A stretch of DNA of 64,000 nt from Termitomyces sp. T153 (taxonomy: Eukaryota; Basidiomycota; Agaricomycetes; Agaricales; Lyophyllaceae): positions 1 to 64,000 of the forward strand of contig JACKQL020000123.1 in assembly GCA_018296165.2 (NCBI GenBank), written 5' to 3'. The notes under the pieces are model-generated. The model made no database searches. It was given only the letters and a program-made list of their open reading frames with translations, and was not told the DNA's origin. The translations under genes were made by a program, and so were the position numbers. Below are positions 45,547 through 58,513 of the stretch, in pieces. How positions within the stretch are numbered: position 1 is the first letter of the stretch; each line of letters starts with the position of its first letter.

Positions 45547-47600
45547 TTGTAGTCAATCCTTGCAATAGGGTATAATCAAGGCTCGTACTAGAATCCGAAT
45601 CGTCTAAAGCTGTCTAGTATCATATTTTCCAGAACTAAAGCGTATTTAAAGCTCGAAACTGTCCATTAAACAATCAAAAATACTTTGTATCCTCGACTCT
45701 CCTCTACAAATGTACTATAGTTGGAAAGCTTGTATGTCTTGCGGGGAAGGAGTCACATCGACGTCCTTGAACGTGAAATCGTCAACACCTTGAATCCGAT
45801 TTAGAACATCGTCATCTTAGCACCAAGGGTCGATGCGCGACTCACCTGTAAAGGCCGAAGTCATCTAGTTCTGTAATTGTAAAAGAATCAGAGCGTCAAG
45901 ATCTCATTTGACCAAGATTATGTATGCAGTGAATCCAACTGTATCCTCAGTCGATTTCTCTGTCAAAGGCGCATCGCATCACATTTGAAAATCAGGAGTC
46001 AGAGCCATGTGTGAGATAATTAATAGTACACTATTGCATGAAGAGGTGGGCCAACTACCCGGCGATTGTGATTGTGACTGAAATCTAGACCGACAAAAAT
46101 CAAGATCAAATAACATGAAAATTGTAGACGTCGACACGTACTAGCGTCTTGGGGTGCTCCCGTTTTGAAGAATCGGCAAGGTTTTGTCTCCAACGGCGCG
46201 GAAGACGTATGCGCATATATGCAGTTCGGAGACCATCAACTTTGAATCACTTAGCTCGAATGTCATGAGTTCTCGTCGTCGATTGACTAGGTCTACTCAC
46301 CGCATTATACGCCGATGGGGTGGGATTCGCTCGGTAACATGGCGGCTGTCTCAAGGGAGGGTGAGCAATGAGGGAGGCAAAAGGGGGAGATTATATGTAC
46401 GGTGTTTGTGATGCACAGCGGCGATGAGGCACGGCAGTGCGAAGACAACAAGCGCGATCGTAGCAGGGTCTCATGGCAGTGGTGAACAGAAAGGTAAGAA
46501 ACGCGAGGGACAACGTGCTGCTGGGTACTTATACATAACAATCAGAATATTCATAATATGACATGACGTATACGCGTCCGACATGCATTGGACTTGCGCA
46601 TTGTCTAACTTAAGCCATCTGAAAGATCATAAACTCGAGGCGCCAACAGACGTCCTTTTGTACTGCGAGGGACGAACAGAGCGCGTGAGAATCCGCTAGA
46701 GTTCCTTCTTCATATGGACCACGAGTTGTCTGGAAGATACGTATGTCAGTCGCACTATGTAGCCTCGGATGAGAGAGGTTCCAAAAATGCAGGCTAATGA
46801 CTCGAAACAAATATATTATATATAGCCTCGGAATTTGAATTTTCAGTGTCTTCGACCAACGATCATCGATCATCTATGATTCTGCTGCGCGGCGTTATCC
46901 CGATTCCTGATATTTTTCTTCGCAGCCCGGTCTAATGGTTTATCATCGTTGAACTGGTTGTTTTCACGGGAGAATGAATGGATTTTGATGCTTTGACTCT
47001 TGTGCTCGAGATAGACTCTGATCTTGCTTTGATCAATGGGCAGTTGCCAGTTCTGTGGATCGACCTCAACCTCTGCTGGATCTTCACGTTGACCGGGATG
47101 GAATTATCGCCGTCTATTCTGAAGTTCAAGTTCCTTCTATGTCCAGGTGACATCAAGTTATTTCTACGAGTATTTGTCTCTTCGGTGGCAGGCTGGTAGC
47201 ATCATCCATTCGTAAGTGATTGATTTCACGGACGCGAAATTTGAATAGTACACCAATTTTGAGCCGCGATCATGTCTGTAGTCCTGCATCAGCTGTCTCG
47301 ACAATACTTCGCCGCACCAACGCTCCCATCAAGTACTCCGCTCCCATCAAATACTCAGTACTCAATCAGAGCGACGTCACTCGGCGTTTTCTGCCCTCCA
47401 CGTGTTTACTATATTGCTAACGTTAAACCTTTGACGTCGCATGATAATCATTTTTGATCACAGTTAGGGACTTACCTCTTCGATGATCTTTTATTCCCAC
47501 ACAAATTTCCGTGCTTAGGCAGCGGTCTCGGATCCTGCCTCTTGTCCTTACCGATGATCCTTCTCATAACACATTTCTCGCCTAGCGCAGCAAGTATTGA
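45547..47600. other. Intergenic stretch before the kinase gene
   Basis: Small open stretches exist (46184-46411 and 46978-47199 on +, 46873-46610 on -) but none has a domain or good coding character. A short run repeated as CCATCAA(G/A)TACTC lies near 47327-47355. The promoter of the kinase gene should be in the right part. Confidence 0.5.
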
Positions 47601-50600
47601 ATGAATTCCCTTCACCGGTCTTCCCATGCTCATTCCTCTTCATACCCATCGGTCTTTCTGTCGGGGGCCACGAGATCCCTCGCTCGTGCGCCTTCTCGGG
47701 GAACGAAGAGCGAATCAGGGGGGAGCATTCCGACTTCAACACATTCAACTCCGCTCATACAAAGCCCAGCGTCATCTCCCGGTCGTCCTAGTGAATCGTG
47801 GAAGTTCCCTTCTCCTTCTCGCAATCCGTCTGTAGAACGTATTTCAGGACCATTACTCAGATCCAAGTCTACATCAAAAGGCGATACCTCCCACTTTCTC
47901 TTTGACAGGATAACATCACCTCAGTCGTGGAATATCTCTCCTAAGAACGATGTAGTTCAGGATGAGCAAACAGAACGGTATCAACGCACCCATATGGTAT
48001 GTTCAACGTTGTCCACTCGGCGTTATCGTAGGACCTAATATGTCTAAAGCGTGTTATGCGCGCTGTCGGTTCAACGACTTCGAGCCTTGCGAGTGACATG
48101 ACGCACGAAGTACTTGTTCATGGAACGGATCTGCTGAAATTTGCTCCGATCCCTGGATTAGAGGGTGCTGCCAGAGTACTGTTGGGAATATGGGATGCCC
48201 TACAACAAGTTGAAGTCAGCTTGTCTTGTTTCTTGACAGTTGCTATGATAGTGAACTTCTGTTCAGACCAACCGGCTGGCATGCCTTCGCCTAACGGAAC
48301 GCTGTGCTGACATCTTGATTGCTATTCAAGAAGAAATTTCAGGTCTCGATAAGCGCGTTGCTGATACATTGCATGAGCCTATGGAGAGGCTGGAAGAGTT
48401 TGTAACATTGTGCAGAATGACAAATTTTTTCGTTACTCACCATTCGCCAAGTGCCTTTCAAGAAATCAAAAGCATGATGCTGGATAAATTATGTCAATCA
48501 CCTTTCAGACGTTATTTTAAACGTGATGAAGTCCTCGGGGAAATTGTACCATGCAATACCAAGCTTCAGGACTGCTTGGGGCACTTCGATGTGCGTCAAA
48601 TTTTCGATTATGATCAGATATAATGATTAGACTCCTACTCAAGCGATCAATAAATCTGAGAGTGCTAGAATACGGTTTAGCCTCGAGGAATTCTCCGTCC
48701 GCAAGGACTGACATGTCTTTTCACAGTACGGAAGAGATTCACGAGAGAATTCGACAGATTCAAGAACGACAGAATGAACTCGACAGGTCCAGAGATCTCG
48801 TAGATCAGCCTCCACCGTCTGACCAAGAAGAAATTCTAGAAAAGCTCGGTATTCAAAAAAAGGATATTCCCGATGCCATTAAGACGTTACTTCGAGCTCT
48901 AGAGTCGCTTCGGTCCACTAAGGTCTTTGATAAAGTATCTGCCTCGCTTTCTTCTCGACGCAGATCGTCAACATGGCCAATCTCTCACTCGGACGAAAAT
49001 GACCTACGTCTGCAAGACAGGGAGTCCATTGAAAGAGATATTCGAGCTCTCAAGTCTGCTTATGTAAGCCAATCCCAACACTCCCGAGTTGGACTATCAC
49101 AAAGTACGCTATGTTACCTTTCCTTCGACATATCTCAACTGATCTCGGGTTTGTCTCAGATTTGAGATTGATCTCGGCGAAATTATCGGAAAGGGTTTTT
49201 TCTCGACGGTGTATAAGGGAAAATGGGGCACGCGAATTGTCGCGGTCAAAGTCCTCGAGGTTCACACTTCTAAGGAGACTTTCGTGGACGAAGTCAATCT
49301 TTGGAAGGAGCTCGATCACCCAAATGTTCTGCAGCTATATGGTGCTAGCAGTGTAGAGGGTAATATGCCCTGGTTCCTCGTCAGCACACTCATGGCACAC
49401 GGAAGTATAGGAGATTATCTCAAACGGGTACGTTGGGAATCGCAAAGGCGCAAAGAGTCGGTGAATAAAGTTCCGTATGTGGCATACCGAAGAGTAGACT
49501 ACCTTCAGATGATGCACGACATCGCAAAGGGGATGAGATATCTCCACGATCACGGTGTATACCATGGGGATTTGAAGGTCTGCTTTTTGTCGTGATGAGT
49601 TGATAGAATCCATTTCTGAACCCTGGTTTAGGCTGCTAATGTATTATTAGCAGAAGATCTGCACTGTGTCGTCTCTGACTTCGGACTAAGCAAGTGGATA
49701 CATCAACTGGAGGAGAAGAACTTTCCATTAAATAGTTCATTATTTTTCTAGTGTTGTATCATATCTGACCTCGAAAAACAGATGCGCTTAGATGGCAGGC
49801 GCCAGAACTTATGTCGGGCGGCTCGGTACCCACAAAAAAGGCTGACGTTTATGCATTTGCAATGTGCTGTATTGAAATACTCACAATGGGGAGTATACCA
49901 TGGCCAACAATGAAGGACGATGATGTCAAGCAACATGTTCTATGTAAACACTTATTGAATTTGAACTTGTTCATGCACTGAATGATATTTATAGACGAAG
50001 AAGGCCGACCCCCTTATCCAGAAGATCTTGTCCGCGATCTAAAGGTCGAGAATCTCCTCCACATATCATGGCACCAATCACCTTCCAATCGGCCATCCTT
50101 CAAGCTATTGGTGCAGAAGTTGCTAGTCCTTCGAGACGAAGTCATGACTCCCGATGTTGTTCTGTCTTCCCCTCGAGTCATCGTCTCTGCGCCTCCTGAA
50201 TTACAGGATCAAGATTCCTCTCCGTATCACAAGTTCGTAAGTCCTGGTACGTCGAACATTCTGGGAGAGATCCTTTGATTTATCCTATATGTATCAGTCA
50301 GTCATGAATTCGATGATCCAATATCCTTGTCACCTCGAGGAGAATACTCTACTCCATTGGTTGCCACTTTCAGCAAGCTGCAGTCCGAGGTTCCTCTTAA
50401 AGATGAGAGCGAGGAGGAAATACCGCTAGAAGACAGCCTTTTGCTCAACTTCGATCCTTCTCCGCCCAAGCCTCCGAGCACTCTCAAAGAGGATGACATG
50501 GCAATGAAAGATTCCTATGATGGCCAATTTGAAATCACGTATAGCATGTTCCTCTCGCACGAATTCCCTCGTCAACGTAAGTTAATCGATACCATCCTTC

Positions 50601-51468
50601 ACTTATATTTTTGAACGTTTTGAGTATAGTCAATTTCCCACTTTGGACTCCCGGAGACATACAGCTTGGGGACATAGGATTCCTCTCGAGTAGTGGCCAA
50701 TTCATCAGATTGTTCAACTCATTTGACCCCTGGCGGTCGTCTGGTAACCGCATGAACATTCCTGGAATAGGAAATGTCTCTATCGCTGTCAGACATCAGA
50801 AGGATCATTTTGTGCGGAAAGGCATCAAGGCCATATCAGAATTAGTGTCTACGGGAGAATCAGGACCGAAGTATGTCTTGCGTTGGAGTGAGGCAAAATG
50901 TCTGACAAGGCTACAGTGATCGTATCAAACGTCGACATACTTTCTCGCTATCTGGACGTCGTACCGCTTTTCTGTGTGCTGATAAAACGCACCATCGATA
51001 CATTCAAGACTCTCGGCCATGCAAACAATGGTTTCGTAACTATTGGCACGCAATAATTCATGAATATGGCCCACAACATATATTAATGAAGGAGGATCTG
51101 ATGTTCAGTTCGTCAACCATCCTATCTCTAATCCAGCTATTTACAGCTGATGTCTATAGTAATCGAGACCCTCAGCGCACGAAATCATGCATTATTCGTA
51201 AATCATGGACATCTAGACGATAAAGTTTGTCCTAACTCGAAAAACTTTCCATGTGCTCACTCTTTCACAGGCACATTTTGAAGTTTTCACGTCTCCTGCA
51301 AGTGGCGAGTCGTGGGGTACATTCACCCTCCCTCCGGACCTCAAACATAATGCTCCGCAGTCCTTCTTTGAAAAGGTTTCGGTAGTCGGCAGCCCAAGTC
51401 AAACTATACTGATAGCCAGACTTCGCTTTCTGACCGACGTAGAAGAGCCTACCTTGCTGAATATTTAG
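47601..51468 (+). CDS. MLKL-like four-helix domain plus TKL-type protein kinase
   Basis: Thirteen exons: 47601-47996, 48050-48214, 48267-48590, 48644-49063, 49167-49577, 49632-49734, 49782-49943, 49995-50246, 50298-50576, 50630-50870, 50917-51107, 51160-51224, 51271-51468; 1068 residues. Residues 1-132 are Ser/Pro-rich. Residues about 150-310 (LLKFAPIPGLEGAARVLLGI, NRLACLRLTERCADILIAIQ, PFRRYFKRDEVLGEI) match the four-helix MLKL N-terminal type common in agaricomycetes. A short coiled coil follows. The kinase (about 436-690) has GKGFFSTVYKG, VAVK, HGDLKAANVL (HGD for HRD), DFGLSKW and RWQAPEL. The C-terminus (GDIGFLSSSGQFIRL, WFRNYWHAIIHEYG, TLSARNHALFV) is a domain often seen in basidiomycete signalling proteins. 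The 49064-49166 intron uses an unusual GAG acceptor, so that join is the weakest. Role: signalling, perhaps membrane-directed. Confidence 0.85.
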
Positions 51469-53064
51469 TGACTTGCCATCGTGTTCAATTGTCATGACGA
51501 TGAGGAAGAGTTCCCAGGCTCTCGAGAGAATGAGTCGGCGAAGATGAATGGAAACCGGAGTTCAAGGTGTAACGTATTACTAACACAACAGACGAATTCT
51601 CGTTGTATACTACCGAGAGCACGATGACACGTCACGCAGAAAGGAATCAGAGAGAAGCCTAATCCAGATGCAGCAGTTGATAACCCGCGGGAAAACGCTC
51701 GAGTACAAAAGGATACCACCGAAACCTGATCAAACACACGAGACGATGAGTGAGACCACTCGCTCAGAAGAAAATCTGGGGGTCAAAATCGATGTATTCG
51801 TTTTGTTGATGCGTCGTATATGTACAAGTTACAAGCTGACATGAAAGAATGAACTCTAATTCGCTTCCTCGGAATGCGGTCCGTCTTCCGCGTTATGCTC
51901 ACAGTGTCGCGCGTTTAAGAATGGACACTATTACAGCTTGTCCGACTTTGAGGGGAGGGAACCATGATATAAGAAGTATGCTGCAATAGCATTACTCAAG
52001 TGTCTCTGAAGGCTCAAGTATTGTGTCGGCGTTATTCATGCCTTGCTTGTCGTAGCACACATCTATATACAAAACTTTGACTGTCATCATCATGCTCTAA
52101 TAACTAAATCCGGTGAATATACATAAGTCACGTGAAGTCACGCTGAAGAAAGTGTGGCGCGTTGATGCACTCAGTGATTCGAGGACCCCAGAAAAGCTCT
52201 AAACCCGTATATCTCTTGCGCTAGGAGAGCCCTCCTATAATAAATATTATTGCAGTATCTCAAGCACCAACGGGATGGGTGATTCCATCAGAAACTTGGC
52301 CTAGTGAAGTTGATCAGACTTGTGGCGTAGGTCACACAGGTTATTTCATGATCAGCAAAACATTGTGCTCACCAGGGCTTCCATTTTTGATCAATTACCA
52401 TAACTTCCCATGCCAGCTCTTCCGGTCTTCGAAAGTTTTGATCGCGTCGAGCTTCTTGCGGCCGGTATTTTCATAATTCTAGACCTGTATCCAGTTTCCC
52501 CCCTTCGCCTACTTTCAGTAGTTCAACGGGCTGGTATTGAACTTCCGAAGACTAATATTAGTTGCACACCTCTACCTGCTAGCTTTCTTGGTGAATACGC
52601 CATATGATTCTTTCGTTCTTCACAAGATAATGCACCCTGAATCTAGTGACAGGGAATCTCCGGAATTTTATGCGGGTGATACCGCACATTGAGAAATCAC
52701 GCACAGCAGTAGACGAAAACTGGAAATGGAGTTCTTACATTATACTATATGGTAGACGGTCCTTCCTCATCATTCAATGAATCCCAATGTGAGGATCTTC
52801 TATCAACGAGGATGAATCTGCGGTCTCATACGATTGATACAAGTCAAAAGTCGGAAACTTGCCACGACGATGGTGCAGTCTTATGCGAACATCCAGACCT
52901 CTACCGAACAGTGGCCTCAGGCTTGCCGATGCATAGATGATACATACCATCTTGAAATTTATGATGAACTACATGACTCACGAGCAATCGAATACAGAAA
53001 TCCTAGACGAGCAGTGATATGTGTACAATGTTCAGCCATATAGCGAGGAAGACGTCGACAACTT
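51469..53064. other. Intergenic stretch, tail of two convergent genes
   Basis: The kinase (+) and beta-prism (-) genes converge here. Short open stretches (52279-52607 and 52749-53043 on +) lack domains. No repeat or RNA gene was recognised. Confidence 0.5.
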
Positions 53065-54223
53065 TCAGACTACGTAAACTTTCTGCAGCTTCCACACCAG
53101 ATACAAATATTCTCCGCCTCTTTCCATGTTAATGTCAGTGGTGAATCCTTTGGGGAGATGGGGATAGAACATAGTGGACAACAAGAGGTGGACGTCGGAC
53201 GAAAAGCGAGCCAAGGTAAGCTCCGTCATCAATAGGTCCGTGGTGGTCTTTTTGACGGGAATGAGGTAGCGGTAGGCTCCCCCTGCGCCTTTCGCGAGAT
53301 CGTCATGGTGGGGGTCGGCGTTCGACGTAATGACGAGATCAAAATGGTTGATCGCTTCGGAAACCATAGTCGTCATCATAGGCACGAGCCATACATACCT
53401 GGATTAGGTTGCTGTCAATTTCCATGTCCTTTATCAGTGCGTCATGATCACTTACTTCCCACCGTACATATAGTTGATTTCGTCGCTGCCTCCGAACACG
53501 TCTCGGATACGATCAGTAGGCGCATCGAGATGGCTGTCCGAGTAGACTACCTGATTCAGCGAGTGAATACCACGAAAAATTTGACGTGCGGATCTCGTTA
53601 CCTTCAATCCCTTGACGAACATCATCGGCTTCATCATCATTTGCATAGGGATCTTTTCGACCACCTCCTCTTTGGTAAGGGGTATTGTCACCATTTTGGT
53701 AGTTCGCTCATGTATGACCATTCCGGGAGCTTCGAAAACGCGCTGGTAGAGCAGCACCCTGGTCTTAGGGGCAATCACGTCTGGAAAAGACATAATAATT
53801 ACGAAGTTCCTCTGTGAGACAATTTACTTACGCTTGAGTACTTCCGTCCTTGTGTAGGTCGTGATCTCTTCTTTCTGATCCATCGTCATGTGATGGAGGA
53901 AGCCAAAGACCTCCTTGCTCATTTGCTCGGTGTTCGTGAAAGTAACGGAGACAGGGTGGTACGCCACGCCGGATACGAACTTGCCTTGCCCGACAAGTTT
54001 CCTGGCTTCAGTCGCGACATACTCATTGAAGATCGTGGGTGTGTACGTCCCAGTCATGGTAAGTGCGTAGGTATGGTCATGGGAAACTGAACGAATGGCT
54101 GAGCATAAACGATTTTCAAAAAGATCCGCACGTACCTGTATTCACAGTATTGTCATAATCGAACACAAGCTTCCACATGAACTTGGCCATCATAGTCATG
54201 GGGATGGTTGTAGTGGTCGACAT
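53065..54223 (-). CDS. Protein with C-terminal MABP-like beta-prism
   Basis: Four minus-strand exons join in phase: 54223-54136, 54086-53832, 53780-53456, 53398-53065, with introns of 49-57 bp; 333 residues, no signal peptide. The first half is predicted to be beta-rich (FVSGVAYHPVSVTFTNTEQM, ITTYTRTEVLKRK, TRVLLYQRVFEAPGMVIHER). The C-terminal 110 residues carry two copies of a D-[LI]-x-x-x-x-G-G-x-Y-x-Y-L motif: DDLAKGAGGAYRYLIPV and TDINMERGGEYLYLVWK. This pattern is typical of MABP-type beta-prisms, known from MVB12 and some pore-forming and insecticidal proteins, where the prism binds acidic lipid. A membrane-binding or pore-forming role is inference; the N-terminal half matches no family I can name. 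Confidence 0.72.
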
Positions 54224-55812
54224 GTTGAATCAATATAATGCAGTAGCTAGTGAAAATGCGAAGGACTTGTTCGTCTGGGTCCTAGTCGTCTGTCCACCGC
54301 TTAATATATGCCACTGGATTAAGATCCGTGTTATTTCTAGAAACCAGTACCTTTTCGTGTGCAATATGACTCATACACTCGTCCAATTGAACTCGATTCG
54401 ACTGCGACTGTGACATAGAAGAGAATTCTCTAGTCGAAGTTAGTAAGTGTTGTTGTCATAATCATTGTCAAATGTACGACACATGACGCGTAGAACGCTC
54501 GTACAGTTATCGATGTTCACTCGATGATCTTCTTTGACTTCCTATGCGTGGAGCGATGATGATTTTGTTGAGCAAACAGATTCACAAGCGGCATGTGGAG
54601 TTTCGAAGATCGCGATAACGTAGCACTTTGATAGGAGTCGATGTATGTCTTTGCGCTAGCGTGGCGCTGTACAAGTGCGGCATGACGATACAGAGTAATC
54701 TATAATGTGTCAAACATTACCTACATTCTATTTTATGAGTTAAAATGCTTAATCTGCGCCGATGATGGGTACAAATAGGTCGATACTTTCACCAAGCTGG
54801 CGGTACTCATCTAGATAGCACAAATTTCGCATGAGAGAATCATCGGAAATCGATCGTAGGCGTGAGCCAGGTAGTAACACGCCCAGCTAGTTCTCAAGGC
54901 ACTTATGTGAATCCTATGGGCGGGAAATAGCCGCCAAATATCGATAAGGACATCGATTCCAAAAGTTGTTTTTAAAATCTCTGGATAAGGTCCCAAGTCA
55001 AGGTCATTTGACTAATGAATGAATGCAAGGAACGCGAAGACACGGCATGAGAACTACGTGCCGATTGAGAGATTGTAATCCACAATCAGGTGTCCGGGGC
55101 AGATTCTCGCCTCTCACGATCGTAGCCGTCCTCGTACTGTGCGGTCGCCCGTTGGAGTCAAAGACAAGACCTTAGATAGATCATCATTGAGGTACTCTTT
55201 CCGCAGCCAGAACGGAAGGGTCTAGTTCGGAGACACAGGAGAAGTTTGAGTAGAGAGCTCAAGGCTATTATTATCCATAGTCAAATGACAAATCATCGCC
55301 AAACACAAAAAAAACGCGATTACATCACATCACCTGACGTGACTGTGTGGCAAGCGAGGGCACTGAAGCGGGCATTGCATACACCACTGGCTGTTGACGC
55401 TCGGACGGCTGCAAGATTTTTCCCTTTCTTTTGATACCGTGTCATTTTGAGCTCGCTCACCAGCTACGGCCTTGCGTGATTACTCAGGTTCATCAGCCCA
55501 CCTGAGTCGATAACCGATTGTTCTTCAATCGACTCGAAGCTCTTGTCAAGAAATTATTGCAATTCCGTTACTTCTCTACCCTCACATAAACCGAAAAGGA
55601 CGAGCACAGAACCACCATACTACCTGTTCCATAAGTAATGATCAACTCCTAAGGCTGACACGCTACAAGCTATGTCATATTCAAGTAAAAAGTGTCCGCC
55701 TCTTCGCTTTCCCTTTCCTTTCGAGTTGACCGACCACCAACTGTCCCTCTTGAACTTTCTACAGAACTGAGAGCACTTTCAGCGAAATCGCCGAGAAGTA
55801 TCCTCGAAAATT
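54224..55812. other. Intergenic stretch between divergent genes
   Basis: The beta-prism (-) and DUF6534 (+) genes diverge here, so it should contain both promoters. A minus-strand stretch at 54996-54811 (ETTFGIDVLIDIWRL-like, 61 residues) is protein-like but isolated. Nothing else is recognised. Confidence 0.45.
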
Positions 55813-57532
55813 ATGGATACAACTTCTCAGACTAGCGCACTGTCCACAATACCACCTGATATTGCTTCCATGTGAGTTCTAAATTACGATCTTGTCAGCA
55901 CAATTTATTTCTCTGGGTAGAGCAGGTCCGCCGGTATGATTTTTATTGAACTTTCGATGATCGATTGGTCACCGTCTTCCACGCAGCTTATCGGAATCAT
56001 GCTCAACTGGTTCCTATACGGTATTCTCGTAATGCAAGTTTGTGGGTAGTTGATATCTTGGATACTGTTTTGGGATTCAACGACTTTTCAGATGTTTATT
56101 ATCAATGCTTTCCTACAGACAGTAGGAAAATAAAAGCGTTGGGTAAGGCTTCATTTGATCAAGGCCATCCAATCTCATTCGCCAAACTCTCCGTGTCAGT
56201 ATACGGAACATTCTTTTTGGATACAATCCAGTCGGTGCTTGCCACGGCAGACGCATTTCATTGGTTCGCGAAGGGCTATGGGAACCTCATAATGCTTTCC
56301 GACCCTTTTATCTCTGCTTTCGATGCCCCCATGTTAGACGGGATCATCGCTTTCGTTGCGCAGACCTTTTTCTGCTGGCGCATGTGGGTTCTGCAGAGAT
56401 CGTGGTGGTTGCCGTTCTCGGTGTTTTTTGTTAGCCACTTACTCATATTGACTTGATCATTGCTTAATATTATACTCTTCTGCAGATCGCGATCGCCAGT
56501 CTTTCAGGGGCAATAGCTAGTGGTATTGGTGTACGTGCTCATACCTATCTTCCCGTTTAGTAGATACCCACCGTGCCTTCTCAGACCTTCCAGGCTAATA
56601 CTTTGGCTCATCTCGACACTCTCAAATGGCAACTATCTGTAAGTCTTCATTAAATCTCTAGGCGACGTTGACAATACTATCTAGCTCTGGCTTGCTGGGA
56701 GTGCCTTGACGGATACGTTGATTGCAGTGATTATGACTGTCCTGGTACACTTGTTTCCTTCCTTCTGCGTCACTTTCTTACTTTGAAAAATAGCTTCTGC
56801 GTTCAAGAACGCGGGAGTTTGAACAGACCGACAATATTTTGGTCCGGATCGTGCGCATGACAGTGGAGACAAACACAGCGACTGGTACGGTTACCATTCA
56901 AACGAAGCCGTCACGTGTATAACTCATCAATTTAGCCTCTGTCGCTATTGTTGTTCTCGTTTGTCTCTTCGCTCTCCCAGTAAGCTGTATTTTTCTGATC
57001 CAATCTTCAGTTTATTCAGAGATCTTTGTAGCACAATCCTAGCATTGCCATGGCACCGTAAGTCTTCGCTCGTCCCTTGGTTAAATTTACTTCTACTCTG
57101 CGATCCTTAGAGCATACGCACTCGGCAAGTTGTATGTCCTATTGTGCCCATCATATGTATGCCATTCAATATATTTGAAGATACTCGAATACTCTTCTGG
57201 CGGTATTCAACAATCGCATCTATATGTCGTCAAAGGGCGTGTTCCTACGAAGTCGCGCGTTATCTACGAGTGAGATCGAAGTCAAATTATGTCAGCCATC
57301 TTCAGAATCATCACAGGTCCAGATGACCGAGGCACAGCAAGAGAATCAAAGGGAGCCATACAGAATAAAGGTCGTCCGCGAGACCAAGATCACGAAGGAG
57401 GATCCGTTTACAACTTCCGCGGTGTGTACTAATCTCGACCAATATGATCGAGCAATTTTATTGACCCCACATATTTTTTCTTTGTAGAATGAGGCATCAA
57501 CTTCAGGTCGAGTTTCATATCAAGAACCGTGA
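55813..57532 (+). CDS. Seven-helix membrane protein, DUF6534 family
   Basis: Fourteen exons join in phase: 55813-55871, 55921-55933, 55987-56041, 56092-56142, 56200-56429, 56486-56530, 56585-56638, 56685-56744, 56794-56884, 56936-56979, 57032-57057, 57111-57131, 57181-57421, 57488-57532; 344 residues. The order of hydrophobic segments fits seven helices: LIGIMLNWFLYGILVMQVYV, GTFFLDTIQSVLATADAF, DGIIAFVAQTFFCWRMWVL, VFFIAIASLSGAIASGIG, LWLAGSALTDTLIAVIMTVL, SVAIVVLVCLFAL, with LGKLYSNTLLAVFNNR at the end, the family hallmark. A hydrophilic tail of about 90 residues is cytosolic. Exon 2 is only 13 nt. The 56531-56584 intron could also end at 56593, dropping three residues. This family is greatly expanded in agaricomycetes; its function is not established. 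Confidence 0.9.
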
Positions 57533-58184
57533 AAGAAGCGTAATAATAGTTCCGTTAAAGTTTATGTATAAACTTTATTCCTATAATATAACAAGCATAC
57601 CTATTTTGCGAGGACAGAGTGGCATTTCTTCTCTTTCTCTGATCTCAACAATAAGAAGATTAGTTTGACCGTGGAGTTTAATCTGTCCAGATGATAAGAT
57701 AAGATCCTGCCCCCCGTCATCATTTTTCTTTTGCTTTTTTGTCCCACCGAATATGGTGTGTACCTCCGAAACCTTTGTACTGAGTGTACACTATTCTGCT
57801 AAGTACTCACTGTGATCGACACAAGAAACAACCTTCTTGCATTTTTGTAACACATTCCGAATTCACGGGGCTGTTTCTGTTTCGACCTCCATGTACACAG
57901 TGTGTCAACGCTCAACTTTAATTTGCTCTCTTGGTAATGTGACCTGCCATCTCAACTTGAATATTTCTTCTCTTAGCGATGTGACCGGCCATTCCTCTCC
58001 GAACAGACATGGAGGAGTTGTTGTAAATTAGTTTCGCGATCATAACGAACTCCACGCTCGCATTATAGACTTTCTCGCCGTAGACGGTCAAGATAACGCC
58101 TGCTTCACATAGATTGGTGTCAAGCTTCGGCATGTTCAAGCTATTGTACCTATATGATACAAATTCTTAGCTTCTCTATCTCAG
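57533..58184. other. Intergenic stretch with ambiguous coding signal
   Basis: A minus-strand stretch at 58139-57990 (LCEAGVILTVYGEKVYNASV) is protein-like but cannot be tied to a gene. A near-repeat of GATGTGACCGGCCAT / AATGTGACCTGCCAT occurs at 57934-57993. Confidence 0.4.
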
Positions 58185-58476
58185 ATACTTCCCTCAAGTC
58201 CACTCCACCTGGCACCCTTTTCAACACGACGCCGACGTCGAGGGTTTCAATCCGATTTCTTCTCCGTTTGCAAAGGGAGACAAAGCGTATCTTTCGACCC
58301 ATGTGCCTGTTGCTGCCCTTGGTCGCGAAGTAGGACTGGACCTCGCAGTGGTGATGCACGGACTGCTATCAGCGTTGGAGCATGGGATGAAAGACATCGA
58401 ACTAGCGCTCAAGGGACATTTAGAGAACGCACGGCTTGTACTATCATTGACAGCAGTGGATACTCCGGCGATCTGA
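58185..58476 (+). CDS. Possible terminal exon of an unrecognised + strand gene
   Basis: After a TCTCAG acceptor-like site at 58184, 97 codons run to a stop at 58474-58476, with protein-like helical content (LGREVGLDLAVVMHGLLSAL, MKDIELALKGHLENARLVLS). No upstream exons could be joined. The opposite strand could instead hold a third exon of the neighbouring gene (58499-58221, after a GTATGT...GATAG intron at 58500-58555). I could not decide between them. Confidence 0.3.
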
Positions 58477-58513
58477 GTATCATCTTCGCCTGGAAGGACC
58501 TATCGAAAATGCA

